A stretch of DNA of 64,000 bases from IMG/VR virus record IMGVR_UViG_3300037258_000161, positions 1-64,000 of that record; one strand, 5' to 3'. Source of the DNA: a virus. The position numbers were made by a program, and so were the translations under genes. Shown piece after piece: positions 1-8,073 of this stretch; within the stretch, counting starts at the first letter, position 1, and each line of letters opens with the position of its first letter. The notes under the pieces were generated by a model. That model was not told where the DNA came from. It worked only from the letters and a program-made list of their open reading frames with translations, and ran no database searches.

Positions 1-327
1 CTCCCCCGCGTAGATATACCCCCCCCTACCCCCCGAGCCCGGCGACGGACGAGGCGCTACGACTACGACGGCGACCTGGACTTCCTCCGCTTCTGGGAGG
101 TCTTCCCGATCAGGAAGGGCAAGCCCGAGGCATACGAGGCGTGGCTGGCCGCGAAGTCCCGCGGTGCCGATCCCGAGGTCATCATCGCGGCGGCCAAGCG
201 CTACGCCGAGGACCCGAACCGCAATCCCGCCAAGACGAAATACCCGCAGGGCTGGCTCAACGGCGAGCGCTACAGCGACGAGCCGGCCAGCGCCGACAAC
301 CCGAGCGAAAGGCACTACGAGTTCTGA
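1..327 (+). CDS. Replication protein (helicase-loader/initiator-like), C-terminal part
   Basis: The frame is open from base 1 to a TGA at 325-327, so the gene starts outside the window. The visible ~108 residues contain an FLRFWEVFP segment, then an ADPEVIIAAAKRYAEDPNR helix and YPQGWLNGERY. This pattern is common at the C-terminus of actinobacterial and phage replication-initiation or DnaB-loader-like proteins, after an N-terminal winged helix that would lie upstream. The stop overlaps the ATG of the primase/helicase gene (TGATG), so the two are translationally coupled. Replication role is inferred from the C-terminal pattern and the neighbour. Confidence 0.6.
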   Translation, partial: LPRVDIPPPTPRARRRTRRYDYDGDLDFLRFWEVFPIRKGKPEAYEAWLAAKSRGADPEVIIAAAKRYAEDPNRNPAKTKYPQGWLNGERYSDEPASADNPSERHYEF

Positions 328-1973
328 TGGACGTACTCCGCGAGATCGTGCTGCCCAAGCTCCAGGGCGTCCGGAAGTCGGGCGGATCATTCATGGCCCG
401 CTGCCCCGTCCCGGCCCACGAGGACTCCAAGGCGAGCCTGTCGCTCACCACGGGCAAGGATCACCCGGTGGTGTTCACGTGCCACGCCGGGTGCGAACGT
501 GACGACATCCTCGCCGCCATCGGGCTCACGTGGGACGACCTGTGCAAGCCACGGGAGAGCGATAGCCGCCAGGATGAGTGGACGCCCTACGGTGCAGCTC
601 AGGCGGTCTACCCGTATCACGACGAGTCCGGCACGCTGCTGTTCCAGGTGCTCCGGGCTCCGGGCAAGAGATTCGTCCAGCGCAGGCCCGACCAGACCGC
701 GAAGTCTGGCTGGGCGTACAAGCTCGACGACACCCGCCGCGTCCTGTTCCACCTGCCGAAGCTGATCGAGGATCTTCGCGACGGCTCCGAGGTATGGATC
801 GCGGAAGGCGAGAAGGACGTCCTCGCGCTTGAGCGGCACGGCTGCACCGCCACGTGCAATCCGGGCGGTGCCGGCAAGTGGCGCGAGCAGTACACCGAAG
901 TGCTCCGCGACGCCATCGTCCACATCGTCGCCGACCGTGACGAGCCCGGCCAGCGTCACGCCCGGCAGGTGTTCGCCAGCCTGCAAGGCGTGGCCGCAGC
1001 TGTCGAGATCGTGGAAGCAGCGGGGGAGGGCCTGCCGGGCGGCGGCAGGATCAAGGACGCCGCCGACCACTTCGCCGCGGGCCACACGACTGCGGACTTC
1101 GTTGTCACGCACCAGGAGAACGACCCGGTGCCCGACCTCGCACCCGACCTGCACGAGTTCCTTGCGGTAGACGACCCGCCCTACGACTGGCTCATCCCGC
1201 AGATTCTTGAGCGCGGTGACCGGCTCATCTGGACTGGCGGGGAGGGATCCGGAAAGTCGGTCTGCGTGAGGATCCTCTGCGTCGCCGCCGCGGCCGGGCT
1301 GCACCCCTTCAGGACGGCGAGCATCAGGCCCTGCAAGGTGCTGTTCATCGACCTGGAGAACAGCGAGCGGAAGACGCGCAAGCACTTCCGCGTCCTTGAG
1401 CGCGTAGCGCGGATCCGCGGCCAGCGAGTACCGGACGGCAACCTCCGGATCATCTGCCGGCCCGAGGGGATCAACGTCCTCAGCGACGACGGCGCTGCAT
1501 GGCTGCTGGAGCGCGTGACCGCCCACAAACCTGACGTGCTCTACATCGGGTCGTTCTACCGCATGCATGAGGCGGACATGAACGACGAGCGGGCCGCACG
1601 GAAGGTCACCGTCGTCCTGGATCACTGCCGGGCGCGGAGCGGCTGTGCCGTGGTCACCGAAGCACATTCCCCCCACGGCGACGGGATCACCCGGGCCGTG
1701 CGCCCGATCGGCTCAAGCCTGCTCATGCGCTGGCCCGAGCTCGGATACGGCATCCGCCCCGCCGCGGACTCCGAGCGCTCCGAGTCCGGCCATCACACGA
1801 AGGTTGACGTGGTGGCGTGGCGCGGCGCCCGGGACGACGACTACCGCTGGCCGAAGCAGCTCACCTGGGGATACAGCGACGGGGGCGACTGGCCGTGGAC
1901 TGACCCCACACAGCCCACCCTGCGCATCGCGCCTGACCACTCTGACCGCTACGACGAGACCGGCACCGACTAA
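327..1973 (+). CDS. Toprim primase / RecA-like helicase
   Basis: A 548-residue protein. Residues ~26-55 carry a CHC2-like zinc-binding arrangement (C26, H31, then CHAGC). Residues ~155-215 hold a Toprim fold with EGEKD and ADRDEPG acidic motifs. Residues ~300-480 form a RecA-type ATPase with Walker A GGEGSGKS and a hydrophobic strand ending VLFIDLEN. This order is typical of phage bifunctional primase-helicases that unwind and prime at the fork. The ATG at 327 is chosen because it overlaps the upstream stop; the open frame extends to 141 but that part shows a shadow-like arginine-rich composition. SSB follows 27 bp downstream. No DNA polymerase is visible, so the host enzyme is probably used. 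Confidence 0.88.
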   Translation: MDVLREIVLPKLQGVRKSGGSFMARCPVPAHEDSKASLSLTTGKDHPVVFTCHAGCERDDILAAIGLTWDDLCKPRESDSRQDEWTPYGAAQAVYPYHDESGTLLFQVLRAPGKRFVQRRPDQTAKSGWAYKLDDTRRVLFHLPKLIEDLRDGSEVWIAEGEKDVLALERHGCTATCNPGGAGKWREQYTEVLRDAIVHIVADRDEPGQRHARQVFASLQGVAAAVEIVEAAGEGLPGGGRIKDAADHFAAGHTTADFVVTHQENDPVPDLAPDLHEFLAVDDPPYDWLIPQILERGDRLIWTGGEGSGKSVCVRILCVAAAAGLHPFRTASIRPCKVLFIDLENSERKTRKHFRVLERVARIRGQRVPDGNLRIICRPEGINVLSDDGAAWLLERVTAHKPDVLYIGSFYRMHEADMNDERAARKVTVVLDHCRARSGCAVVTEAHSPHGDGITRAVRPIGSSLLMRWPELGYGIRPAADSERSESGHHTKVDVVAWRGARDDDYRWPKQLTWGYSDGGDWPWTDPTQPTLRIAPDHSDRYDETGTD

Positions 1974-2000
1974 TCAGCTCAGTGAACAAGGAGACATGAC

Positions 2001-2444
2001 ATGGCAGGCGACACCTCAATCACGATCACCGGCAACCTCACGGCGGACCCGGAGATGCGCTACACCCCGAGCGGCGTGGCGGTGGCCAAGTTCACCGTGG
2101 CCAGCACTCCGCGCACGTTCGACAAGCAGTCCAACGAGTTCAAGGACGGCGACACGCTGTTCCTCGGCTGCAACGTGTGGCGCCAGGCCGCGGAGAACGC
2201 AGCCGAGTCCCTCCAGCGCGGCATGCGCGTCATCGTCCACGGCAGGCTCCGCCAGCGGTCCTACGAAACCAAGGAGGGCGAGAAGCGCACCGTCTACGAG
2301 GTTGAGGTGGACGAGGTCGGCCCGTCGCTCCGCAGCGCCACGGCGAAGGTGATCAAGGCCAGCCGTGACAAGCCTGCAGCGCCGCAGACCGGATCCGACC
2401 CGTGGGCCGCAGATGGGGGATCCAGTGACACCCCGCCGTTCTGA
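2001..2444 (+). CDS. ssb: Single-stranded DNA-binding protein
   Basis: A 147-residue SSB. The N-terminal ~115 residues form an OB fold with the family pattern [17 protein letters not shown], then [19 protein letters not shown] and [13 protein letters not shown]. The tail is acidic and flexible and ends DTPPF, close to the DxPF tip that recruits replication and repair partners in bacteria. An AAGGAG-type ribosome site precedes the ATG. It follows the primase/helicase directly and protects single-stranded DNA at the replication fork. Confidence 0.95.
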   Translation: MAGDTSITITGNLTADPEMRYTPSGVAVAKFTVASTPRTFDKQSNEFKDGDTLFLGCNVWRQAAENAAESLQRGMRVIVHGRLRQRSYETKEGEKRTVYEVEVDEVGPSLRSATAKVIKASRDKPAAPQTGSDPWAADGGSSDTPPF

Positions 2445-2628
2445 TGCCCTCGAGGCGGACGCCGGGCCGCTGCCCCGCATCACGCCCTGGCGGGCCACGT
2501 GCAACCGGCTCGTCCTCGACGCCGCGGTCCGGGCCTACGACCAGCGCCACGGCCGCACATCCCGCCGCCGTTCGGCCCGCATCCCGAAGGTGCAGCCGTC
2601 ACGGCAGGAAGCGAGCGCAGCGGCATGA
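2425..2628 (+). CDS. Small basic protein, unknown
   Basis: A GTG start at 2425 follows a GGGGGA ribosome site and overlaps the 3' end of ssb by 20 bp. The 67-residue product is basic, with an [27 protein letters not shown] helical core and an arginine-rich tail. It is coupled to the next gene by an ATGA overlap. No family is recognised; nucleic-acid binding is only suggested by charge. Confidence 0.5.
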   Translation: MTPRRSDALEADAGPLPRITPWRATCNRLVLDAAVRAYDQRHGRTSRRRSARIPKVQPSRQEASAAA

Positions 2629-2792
2629 ACCCCGACACCTTCGACCGCTACGCCGAGCTACGCCAGCGCAGTGAGGACGCCGAGTGCTCGGCCCTGCGCC
2701 TCCGCCTCGGTGAGGACGATGCCCGCCAGTACGAGGCGGCCTACCAGCGGAGCAGGGCAAACCATCACCAACGGCAACGAGCAGCAGCATGA
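2625..2792 (+). CDS. Small hypothetical protein
   Basis: 55 residues, starting at an ATG that overlaps the previous stop (ATGA) and ending in an ATGA overlap with the next gene. The sequence is hydrophilic and predicted helical (FDRYAELRQRSEDAECSALR), rich in Arg and Glu. No family recognised. Confidence 0.55.
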   Translation: MNPDTFDRYAELRQRSEDAECSALRLRLGEDDARQYEAAYQRSRANHHQRQRAAA

Positions 2793-3034
2793 GCGCCGGA
2801 AGGAAACACGTCATGGGCAAACTCCGCTGGTGGATCGCCACCCAGCTGGACCGCCTGCCCGGCCAGTGCTGGGCCGACCTGGTCTCCTGGGCGCTCAGCT
2901 GGCCCGGCGGCGAGAAGCGACCGCTCTGGTCACCCGTCGGGGACGCCTGCCGCCGTGACGCCGCGGAGTGCGGCACCTGCTACTGCGGGAAGCTCCGGGC
3001 GCCGGTGGCCGAGGACGCCACGGTGCCCGCATGA
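2789..3034 (+). CDS. Small Cys/Trp-rich protein
   Basis: 81 residues, ATGA-coupled to the preceding gene. There is an amphipathic N-terminal helix (KLRWWIATQLDRL) and a C-terminal cysteine group (CRRDAAECGTCYCG) that could bind one metal ion. Unknown function; conserved-looking early phage gene by position only. Confidence 0.55.
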   Translation: MSAGRKHVMGKLRWWIATQLDRLPGQCWADLVSWALSWPGGEKRPLWSPVGDACRRDAAECGTCYCGKLRAPVAEDATVPA

Positions 3035-3213
3035 GCGCCATCGCCGACGCCGTGACCGCACTGCGCACCAGGACCGCGGCCGTCCCCGGCTTCAGCCCGT
3101 CCCTCGCCAGCCTCCTGGAAGCCTGCGCCGGTGACCCAGGCGAGGCCGGGAAACTCGCTCACGCTGTGGCTGAGGACGTCCTGGGGCCACGTGGCAGGGA
3201 GGACGAGGCATGA
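3031..3213 (+). CDS. Small hypothetical protein
   Basis: 60 residues, starting at an ATG overlapping the previous stop and coupled by ATGA to the membrane protein that follows. Helical, acidic at the C-terminus. No motif recognised; support is coupling and reading-frame quality only. Confidence 0.5.
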   Translation: MSAIADAVTALRTRTAAVPGFSPSLASLLEACAGDPGEAGKLAHAVAEDVLGPRGREDEA

Positions 3214-3503
3214 TCGCGCTCCTTGTCCTCGCCGCGTTCGTGGCACTCCTGGCGGCCACGGTGGCCGGGATCAGCCTCGCCACCCGCAACCCCCGGCTCA
3301 GGGCCCGCACGCGCGACCTGGAGGCCGGATACAGGGAGCTGTACGCGCTCGCCCGCCGCCTCCAGGACTGGTCGGCCGAAGCGCTGGACGACCCGCAGCG
3401 CCGCGTCGTCTACGACGAGGTCATGCGGGTGACCGGCACCGGAACTCCCGCGGGGGACAAGCTCCGCGGGCTAGCAGGAAAGGACGGGCCGCATGGCCTA
3501 TGA
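3210..3503 (+). CDS. Single-pass membrane protein
   Basis: 97 residues with one N-terminal transmembrane helix (IALLVLAAFVALLAATVAGI), then a charged, helical cytoplasmic-type domain with many Arg and Asp. It has no signal-peptidase site, so it is likely an N-anchored inner-membrane protein. It overlaps the next membrane gene and sits at the head of a three-gene envelope group with the lipoprotein. Function unknown. Confidence 0.65.
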   Translation: MIALLVLAAFVALLAATVAGISLATRNPRLRARTRDLEAGYRELYALARRLQDWSAEALDDPQRRVVYDEVMRVTGTGTPAGDKLRGLAGKDGPHGL

Positions 3504-3921
3504 CTCAGGCGGCACGGCCCGCATCCTGGGGATGACCGTTGCCGTGTTCGCATCCGTGGCAGCCGGGGTGATCCTGCTCGCCGCCCTGTTCATCGGACTG
3601 TGGCAGGCCGGCTGGATATTCACCCAGGCCAACGTGAATCGCACCGACCGCGTCACCCAGCAGGGCTACGCGAACCAGTCCGCCTTGCAGGCGCAGGTGT
3701 CGGCCGGGTTCACCAGCATCGCCAGCGAGCAGGCCGACGAGCAGAAGAACCCTGGGAACGTGGCGTTCGACCAGCCGCAGATCATCTCCCAGGCCGGCCA
3801 GATCTGCCAGCAGCTGCCGCAGTTCGCCCCCGGCTACCCCGTCAACTCCCAGTGGCGCAGCTGGGGCAACGCGAACTGCGCTGACGGTGCCCTGAGTGCG
3901 ACCTCCGCGCTCAGGAATTGA
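3493..3921 (+). CDS. Membrane-anchored exported protein
   Basis: 142 residues. A transmembrane helix at ~13-38 (VAVFASVAAGVILLAALFIG) is followed by an extracytoplasmic-type region rich in Gln, Asn and Ser, with two cysteines (ICQQL and NCADG) that may form a disulfide. It is co-transcribed with the preceding membrane gene and the following lipoprotein. The arrangement suggests a cell-surface role, for example altering the envelope of an infected or lysogenic cell; this is inference. Confidence 0.65.
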   Translation: MAYDSGGTARILGMTVAVFASVAAGVILLAALFIGLWQAGWIFTQANVNRTDRVTQQGYANQSALQAQVSAGFTSIASEQADEQKNPGNVAFDQPQIISQAGQICQQLPQFAPGYPVNSQWRSWGNANCADGALSATSALRN

Positions 3922-3941
3922 CAACAATGAAGGGATCGACG

Positions 3942-4565
3942 ATGAAGATCAGCAGACGGGGGACCGTCGCCGCAGTGGCCGTGTCCGGCCTCGCAGTACT
4001 GGCGCTCGCAGGCTGCACTGGCAGCGGCAGCGGAGGAAACGCGGCCGAGTCCGCGACGTCGCGGCAGGATCTGTCCACCTACGAGCAGGTCCAGCCCGCG
4101 CCGCACTTCCCGTACTCCGACATCCGGCAGACGATGATCGACGTGCAGGCGTCCCAGGCGCTGGGTGAGCAGACGACGAGCTTCTTCTTCAACATGGGGG
4201 CGCAGGACCCGTACTTCACGTGCCCGTCCAAGGGCGACCCGGTGCCGAACACGAGCCAGCTCACCAACCCGGACCAGGTGCAGAGCCTGGCGGTCCCGCA
4301 CTCCGGGGGCGCAGCGGTCACGATCGGGAACATTGACCCGAACGGCCTGTACTCGCCGAGCGCGTCGGACGGCACGAACGTCATGTGCCTCACGTCGGCC
4401 GGTACGGCTTACCTCGTGTATGCGGAGGGCCCGGTGACGACGTTCAACGCCCCGGCGCACTGGGACTACGGCAAGCACCAGCCGGTGATCTCCGGTGCCC
4501 CGGCGATGCCCACCTGCACCGTGCAGACCGTCAAGGGCAAGAAGCAGAGCGTCTGCGCCAAGTGA
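3942..4565 (+). CDS. Predicted lipoprotein
   Basis: 207 residues from the ATG at 3942, which has a GAAGGGA ribosome site; an in-frame ATG at 3927 and a TTG at 3918 are alternatives. A twin-charged n-region (KISRR), a hydrophobic stretch and a clean lipobox LAGC around residue ~25 predict lipid anchoring on the outer face of the membrane. The mature domain (~180 residues) has a C-rich end (PTCTVQTVKGKKQSVCAK) but no family I recognise. Phage lipoproteins expressed early or in lysogeny often block superinfection; here that is inference. A terminator-like hairpin follows the stop. Confidence 0.75.
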   Translation: MKISRRGTVAAVAVSGLAVLALAGCTGSGSGGNAAESATSRQDLSTYEQVQPAPHFPYSDIRQTMIDVQASQALGEQTTSFFFNMGAQDPYFTCPSKGDPVPNTSQLTNPDQVQSLAVPHSGGAAVTIGNIDPNGLYSPSASDGTNVMCLTSAGTAYLVYAEGPVTTFNAPAHWDYGKHQPVISGAPAMPTCTVQTVKGKKQSVCAK

Positions 4566-4566
4566 G

Positions 4567-4604
4567 CCCGGTACCGGGACCGGCCGGCTTAACCGCGGCC
4601 GGTC
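4567..4604. terminator. Palindrome plus strong hairpin after lipoprotein gene
   Basis: A perfect 12-bp palindrome (CCCGGTACCGGG, 4567-4578) abuts a 9-bp perfect GC stem GACCGGCCG/CGGCCGGTC (4578-4586 and 4596-4604) with a 9-nt loop. There is no U-run, as is usual for high-GC actinobacterial terminators. It separates the membrane/lipoprotein group from the next coupled gene run. Confidence 0.55.
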
Positions 4605-4654
4605 ACGGCTACCCAGCGTGAGCAACGGCAACCGCACCGACGAGAGGAACGAGC

Positions 4655-5548
4655 ATGCCTGACACCACCACCAGAGCCCAGGAGACCCCGGAGGGAGTGA
4701 AGCGCTGGCGCAGGATCCCAGCCGAGCCCGAAGTCCAGGCCGTGCAGCTCCTGGATGCGGACGACCTCGACTGGTACGCCATCGCCGCCTGGTGTGGCGG
4801 TGAAGTCGGAGTGCAGGCCGTCGGGGACTCGGGCGAGTTCGACTCCTACATCGAGATCCCGGGCCAGGAGCGCTGTGCATTCGAGGGTGCCTGGATCGTC
4901 AGGAGTGCCGCTGGCTTCCGGGTGATCGAGGACTTCGTGTTCGCGGAAACCTACGAGGCTGCCGCTGGCGGCCCGCAGACCGCACCCCACGCTCACGAGT
5001 TCCCCTGCCAGCCCCCAGACGGCGATCTCCTGGCCCCAGGGGACTGCCTGGTATGCGGGAAGCCCTACGCCCTGGACGTGGCGCAGAAGCGGGCAGCAGA
5101 GGCCGGGATGGTGCTCGTGGACCCGGACCAGGCTGACGAGGCCGCCCGGCTCAAGGCCGAGCTTTCCCGCGTCCAGTCCGCCGCTCAGACGCTCGGCAAG
5201 ATCGTCACCCGGCACGCGCAGTCAATGGAAGCCGCCCGCATCGAGATGTTCCAGAACGGCCCTGAGGCCGCGATGCAGTGGATTCTCAACTCACTGCCCG
5301 ATGTCTCCGACGAAGCCCCCGAAGACCAGTGGGATGGCAAGGAGACGGCAACGCAGTGGATCGACCGCACGCAGGCTGCCGACAGGGCGGCGGACGCGGC
5401 GGAGCCACAGTATGCGGCGGAGGCGCCCCGGGTGCTCGTGGACCCGGAAGACCTGCGGACGCTCCTGAAGGTCAATCACAGGTTCGCCTACGAGGCCGAG
5501 ATCGACGCCCGTGACCGGCTCGCTGCTGCGGTCGGGGTGGAGCGGTGA
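4655..5548 (+). CDS. Hypothetical protein with repeated VLVDP motif
   Basis: 297 residues. The N-terminal ~100 residues look like a small globular domain (VQAVQLLDADDLDWYAIAAW then EGAWIVRSAAGFRVI), a pattern seen in many phage proteins of unknown role. A CLVCG motif at ~130 may be half of a zinc site. Two VLVDP motifs (around residues 150 and 250) each precede acidic/leucine-rich helices, suggesting an internal duplication. It heads a long run of GTG/ATG-coupled small genes up to 8467. Function unknown. Confidence 0.7.
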   Translation: MPDTTTRAQETPEGVKRWRRIPAEPEVQAVQLLDADDLDWYAIAAWCGGEVGVQAVGDSGEFDSYIEIPGQERCAFEGAWIVRSAAGFRVIEDFVFAETYEAAAGGPQTAPHAHEFPCQPPDGDLLAPGDCLVCGKPYALDVAQKRAAEAGMVLVDPDQADEAARLKAELSRVQSAAQTLGKIVTRHAQSMEAARIEMFQNGPEAAMQWILNSLPDVSDEAPEDQWDGKETATQWIDRTQAADRAADAAEPQYAAEAPRVLVDPEDLRTLLKVNHRFAYEAEIDARDRLAAAVGVER

Positions 5549-5817
5549 GCGCCCCGAAGCGCAAGCGCACCTTCCGCGGCTACAAGAATGAGGCCCATGT
5601 CTGCGACCTCGGCTACCACGAGGGCGTCCCGATGGTGACGCCGCTGGCCACGACACCGGACTGCGAGCCGCACACATCGCATCCCAGGGACTATGTGGCC
5701 CATTCCGAATGGGCCGACCTGATGATGAAGACGCACGCCCAGCGCCAGTGCCGGGGATGTAAGCGATGGGCCATCTGGGAGCCGAAGAAGTCGGCTGCTG
5801 CGGGGGTGAAGGCGTGA
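5545..5817 (+). CDS. Small zinc-finger-like protein
   Basis: 90 residues from a GTG overlapping the preceding stop. The N-terminus is very basic (PKRKRTFRGYK). Paired Cys/His (HVCDLGYHEG and CEPHTSHP, then QCRGCKRWAIWE) could form one or two zinc sites. The CxxC-R-W ending resembles small phage zinc-ribbon proteins. DNA or RNA binding is plausible but unproven. Confidence 0.6.
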   Translation: MSAPKRKRTFRGYKNEAHVCDLGYHEGVPMVTPLATTPDCEPHTSHPRDYVAHSEWADLMMKTHAQRQCRGCKRWAIWEPKKSAAAGVKA

Positions 5818-6152
5818 GCTACGTGCGGTTCAGCGACGAGTCCGAGGTCTATCTGATCGGGACTAAGGCCGAGGGCGACGCTCACGTCATCGAGTGCTGC
5901 GGCTGCAGGCTCACCGCCGACGTCCGCAAAGCCCGCACCGATGAGGAACGCGCCCAGGTGGCGGACATCAGCATCTCGCTAACGGAGGCGGACCCTGCCG
6001 ATCTGGAATGGGACTGGGGCCCGGTCCAGCATTTCACGGCGGGCCCGGATGCGCTGGCGCACCTGCAAGCGCACCGCGAGGCTGGCCACAGGGTGCCGGA
6101 CTCTGCGTTCGACCGCATCCGGACCGACGACTGGCTGGCAGGTGCCCGGTGA
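5814..6152 (+). CDS. Hypothetical protein with CCGC motif
   Basis: 112 residues from a GTG at 5814 overlapping the previous TGA. A central ECCGCRLT motif and a C-terminal AHLQAHREAGHRVPD segment give Cys and His ligands typical of small metal-binding phage proteins. The earlier in-frame ATG at 5766 would extend into the preceding gene and is rejected because of the GTGA coupling. Unknown function. Confidence 0.6.
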   Translation: MSYVRFSDESEVYLIGTKAEGDAHVIECCGCRLTADVRKARTDEERAQVADISISLTEADPADLEWDWGPVQHFTAGPDALAHLQAHREAGHRVPDSAFDRIRTDDWLAGAR

Positions 6153-6466
6153 ATAGCACCGAGGGAGTGATCCGCCGCTCCGCCACACGCATCCAGCTGA
6201 TCAACGCCCTGCGCGAGGTAGAGCCGGGAGGCATGACCAGGGTCCGGTCCCTCGGTGCCCTGGCGAGCCTCATCCTGGACGGCCTGCCAGAGGTCTCCCC
6301 GCCGCCTGTCGGCCTTGTGGAGGCCGCACAGGAAGCCATCCGCCGCGAGCATTCCAGGCGCGGCTGGACGCTGCCCCAGGACTGGTGGTCACGGGAACTC
6401 GCCGGGGCCGTGGTGCGGGCAGTGATGCTGAGTGCTGCTGGAGGAGAGCGGGAGCCGCAGCCGTGA
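6149..6466 (+). CDS. Hypothetical protein
   Basis: 105 residues, GTG start coupled to the preceding gene. Predicted largely helical, with a possible HTH-like segment (ATRIQLINALREV) and a conserved-looking WTLPQDWWSRELAGAVVRAVM C-terminus. No family recognised. Confidence 0.5.
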   Translation: MNSTEGVIRRSATRIQLINALREVEPGGMTRVRSLGALASLILDGLPEVSPPPVGLVEAAQEAIRREHSRRGWTLPQDWWSRELAGAVVRAVMLSAAGGEREPQP

Positions 6467-6891
6467 ACGCCGAGGAGATCCCCGCAGCCAAGCCTGAGTG
6501 CGAGCACTACTGGGCGTTCCACTGCTTCGGCGGCCTGAGTGTGCGTCTCTGCAAGCTGTGTCACGAGCCGGACTGGAACGACGTGGCCGGTCAGCTGAGC
6601 GAGGCGGAGCGCAAGGGTGAACTGGCCGAGCGGGCCAAGCTCCAGCCAGCCATTGGCCGGGTGCAGCACCTCGCCACCACCGCGCAGGAGAAGGCCATCG
6701 AGCACGCGGTCCGCGCCGAGCGGAAGCGCATCGCGGAGCAGATTGATCTGCTGGCGGCCGAGTTCGCCACCCCGGACAGTAACGTGGGAACGCTTCGCTA
6801 CCTCGCTGAGCGCGCCACCTTCCCCGCCATACGGGAAGCGCTTCATGGTGCGGCCGAACTGGCACGGCGAGCAGGGGAGCCAGCGTCGTGA
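6463..6891 (+). CDS. Hypothetical protein with Cys pairs and coiled coil
   Basis: 142 residues from a GTG at 6463. An N-terminal CEHYWAFHCF then RLCKLCHEPDW set gives four Cys/His ligands of a zinc finger. A long charged helix follows (residues ~45-110, rich in ERKR and AERKRIAEQIDLLAAE), like the generic ERERI...LADEL helical domain found in many actinophage small proteins. Same architecture class as the genes at 7145 and 7392. Confidence 0.55.
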   Translation: MNAEEIPAAKPECEHYWAFHCFGGLSVRLCKLCHEPDWNDVAGQLSEAERKGELAERAKLQPAIGRVQHLATTAQEKAIEHAVRAERKRIAEQIDLLAAEFATPDSNVGTLRYLAERATFPAIREALHGAAELARRAGEPAS

Positions 6892-7148
6892 CCCGCACCG
6901 GATGGCTCAACTGGCGCGACTACCGCTGGATGTGGGCCTACCGCGGCTTGCAGGCCGTGCTCCTGGCCCTGCTGATCTTTCCCACGTTCGCGGTCTACTG
7001 GCCAGCCGTGGGGATCGTGTGGCTGTTTGAGCGGGTCACCGGCTGGCGGGAGGGCATCTACGTGCGCTGCTACAACCACGACCTCGCCAGGAGAGACGGG
7101 CTGGCCCGCAAGCCGGGTGCGGCGAAGCCGGAAGGGTGGCTGCCGTGA
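6888..7148 (+). CDS. Small two-helix membrane protein
   Basis: 86 residues from GTG. Two hydrophobic segments (LQAVLLALLIFPTFAVYW and AVGIVWLFERV) separated by a short turn suggest a hairpin in the membrane, with a charged C-terminal tail. It is embedded in the early gene run, not in the lysis cassette, so a holin role is unlikely. Function unknown. Confidence 0.6.
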   Translation: MTRTGWLNWRDYRWMWAYRGLQAVLLALLIFPTFAVYWPAVGIVWLFERVTGWREGIYVRCYNHDLARRDGLARKPGAAKPEGWLP

Positions 7149-7399
7149 CCCCCGCCGAGATCCCAGACGAGGTGGTCGCCGCGGCCCTGCAGGCCGATCA
7201 CGAGGAAGGCGTGCGCGACGGCAGGAGCTATCACCAGGTCGCGGAGCATCAGGTGCGCAGGCTCATCGCTGGTGCTGTCACGGCTGAGCGGGAACGAATC
7301 ATCCGGCTGGCCGACCGGAACGAGGCTGTCTGTACCGGCGACGAGGGGACGAGCTGCTACTTCTCGGCGCTGATCCGGGAGGTGCCGGCCGATGAGTGA
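7145..7399 (+). CDS. Small helical protein (paralogue of the next gene)
   Basis: 84 residues, GTG start at 7145 overlapping the previous TGA. The C-terminal half reads AERERIIRLADRNEAVC then YFSALIRE, closely mirrored in the next gene (DERDRIIALAERCYATC then YPFADAIRE). The two form a tandem paralogous pair. Unknown function. Confidence 0.55.
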   Translation: MTPAEIPDEVVAAALQADHEEGVRDGRSYHQVAEHQVRRLIAGAVTAERERIIRLADRNEAVCTGDEGTSCYFSALIREVPADE

Positions 7400-7742
7400 C
7401 GAGACCCTGCCACCCTGCCCCACCCCTTGTGACGACGACTGCGAACTGAACCCTGACGGCTGCCACGAGAGCCACATCCCCGATCACGGGAACAAGCGGG
7501 GTCACCAGCCGCACGGGTGCCTGGAGATCCGGCGCGCCATCGCTGCAGCTGTCGCGGCCGAGCAGGAGCGCGCCGAGGCTGAGCATGCGGAGTACCTGTC
7601 ACGGCTCACCCAAGAGATGGACGCGACGCTCCGCGACGAGCGGGACCGCATCATCGCGCTGGCCGAGAGGTGCTACGCCACCTGCCAGGACCAGAACGGT
7701 GACAGTTATCCGTTCGCGGATGCTATCCGGGAGCAGCAGTGA
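7392..7742 (+). CDS. Small Cys-rich helical protein (paralogue of the previous gene)
   Basis: 116 residues. The N-terminus has five cysteines (CPTPCDDDCELNPDGCHESH plus HGCLE), probably a metal site. A charged helix and the ERDRIIALAERCYATC block follow and match the preceding protein's C-terminus. Overlaps its neighbours by 8 and 4 bp. Function unknown. Confidence 0.55.
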   Translation: MSDETLPPCPTPCDDDCELNPDGCHESHIPDHGNKRGHQPHGCLEIRRAIAAAVAAEQERAEAEHAEYLSRLTQEMDATLRDERDRIIALAERCYATCQDQNGDSYPFADAIREQQ

Positions 7743-7924
7743 CCCCCGCCGAGTACGCAGCCTTCGTCCGCGAGGTCCGCGCCTTCCATGACGACGAGGA
7801 AGCCGCACGCATCATTGAGGCCGCCTGCCATCCGGAGTACAAGCCTCCCCTGCGCATTGACTTGGGACAGGCAAGGGCGGCAGCGAGGAGAGAAGCAGCC
7901 GAGGCCGAGGGTGGTGCGGCGTGA
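7739..7924 (+). CDS. Small hypothetical protein
   Basis: 61 residues, GTG start coupled to the preceding gene and GTGA-coupled to the next. Helical and acidic with an alanine-rich end. No motif recognised. Confidence 0.5.
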   Translation: MTPAEYAAFVREVRAFHDDEEAARIIEAACHPEYKPPLRIDLGQARAAARREAAEAEGGAA

Positions 7925-8073
7925 AGCGGGCCCAGTGTGAGCAGCCTTGGATGGCGCTCCCTGGCGACCAGGGACTGCTCGCACTGAGAGGCCACCCGGA
8001 GAACTGGCACTCTTGCGTGCGGCCCTCCGGGCATCCGCCGCCATGCATGTGTTACTGCGGGGGTCGGCCATGA
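7921..8073 (+). CDS. 50-residue Cys/His-rich protein
   Basis: Opens with GTG at 7921 and stops with TGA at 8071-8073; the stop overlaps the next ATG (8070). The product has C6, then WHSCVRPSGH, then PPCMCYCGG, a compact His/Cys set typical of tiny zinc-binding phage proteins. Both flanks are translationally coupled, which is the main reason to accept it. Confidence 0.55.
   Translation: MKRAQCEQPWMALPGDQGLLALRGHPENWHSCVRPSGHPPPCMCYCGGRP

Noticed and set aside
387-1676. 429-codon minus-strand open frame
   Set aside because: Exactly antisense to the primase/helicase, whose Toprim and Walker motifs are clear; long antisense frames are common in high-GC DNA.
3834-4880. 348-codon minus-strand open frame
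   Set aside because: Arg/Pro/Ser-rich shadow opposite the lipoprotein gene and its terminator; no start signal or motif.
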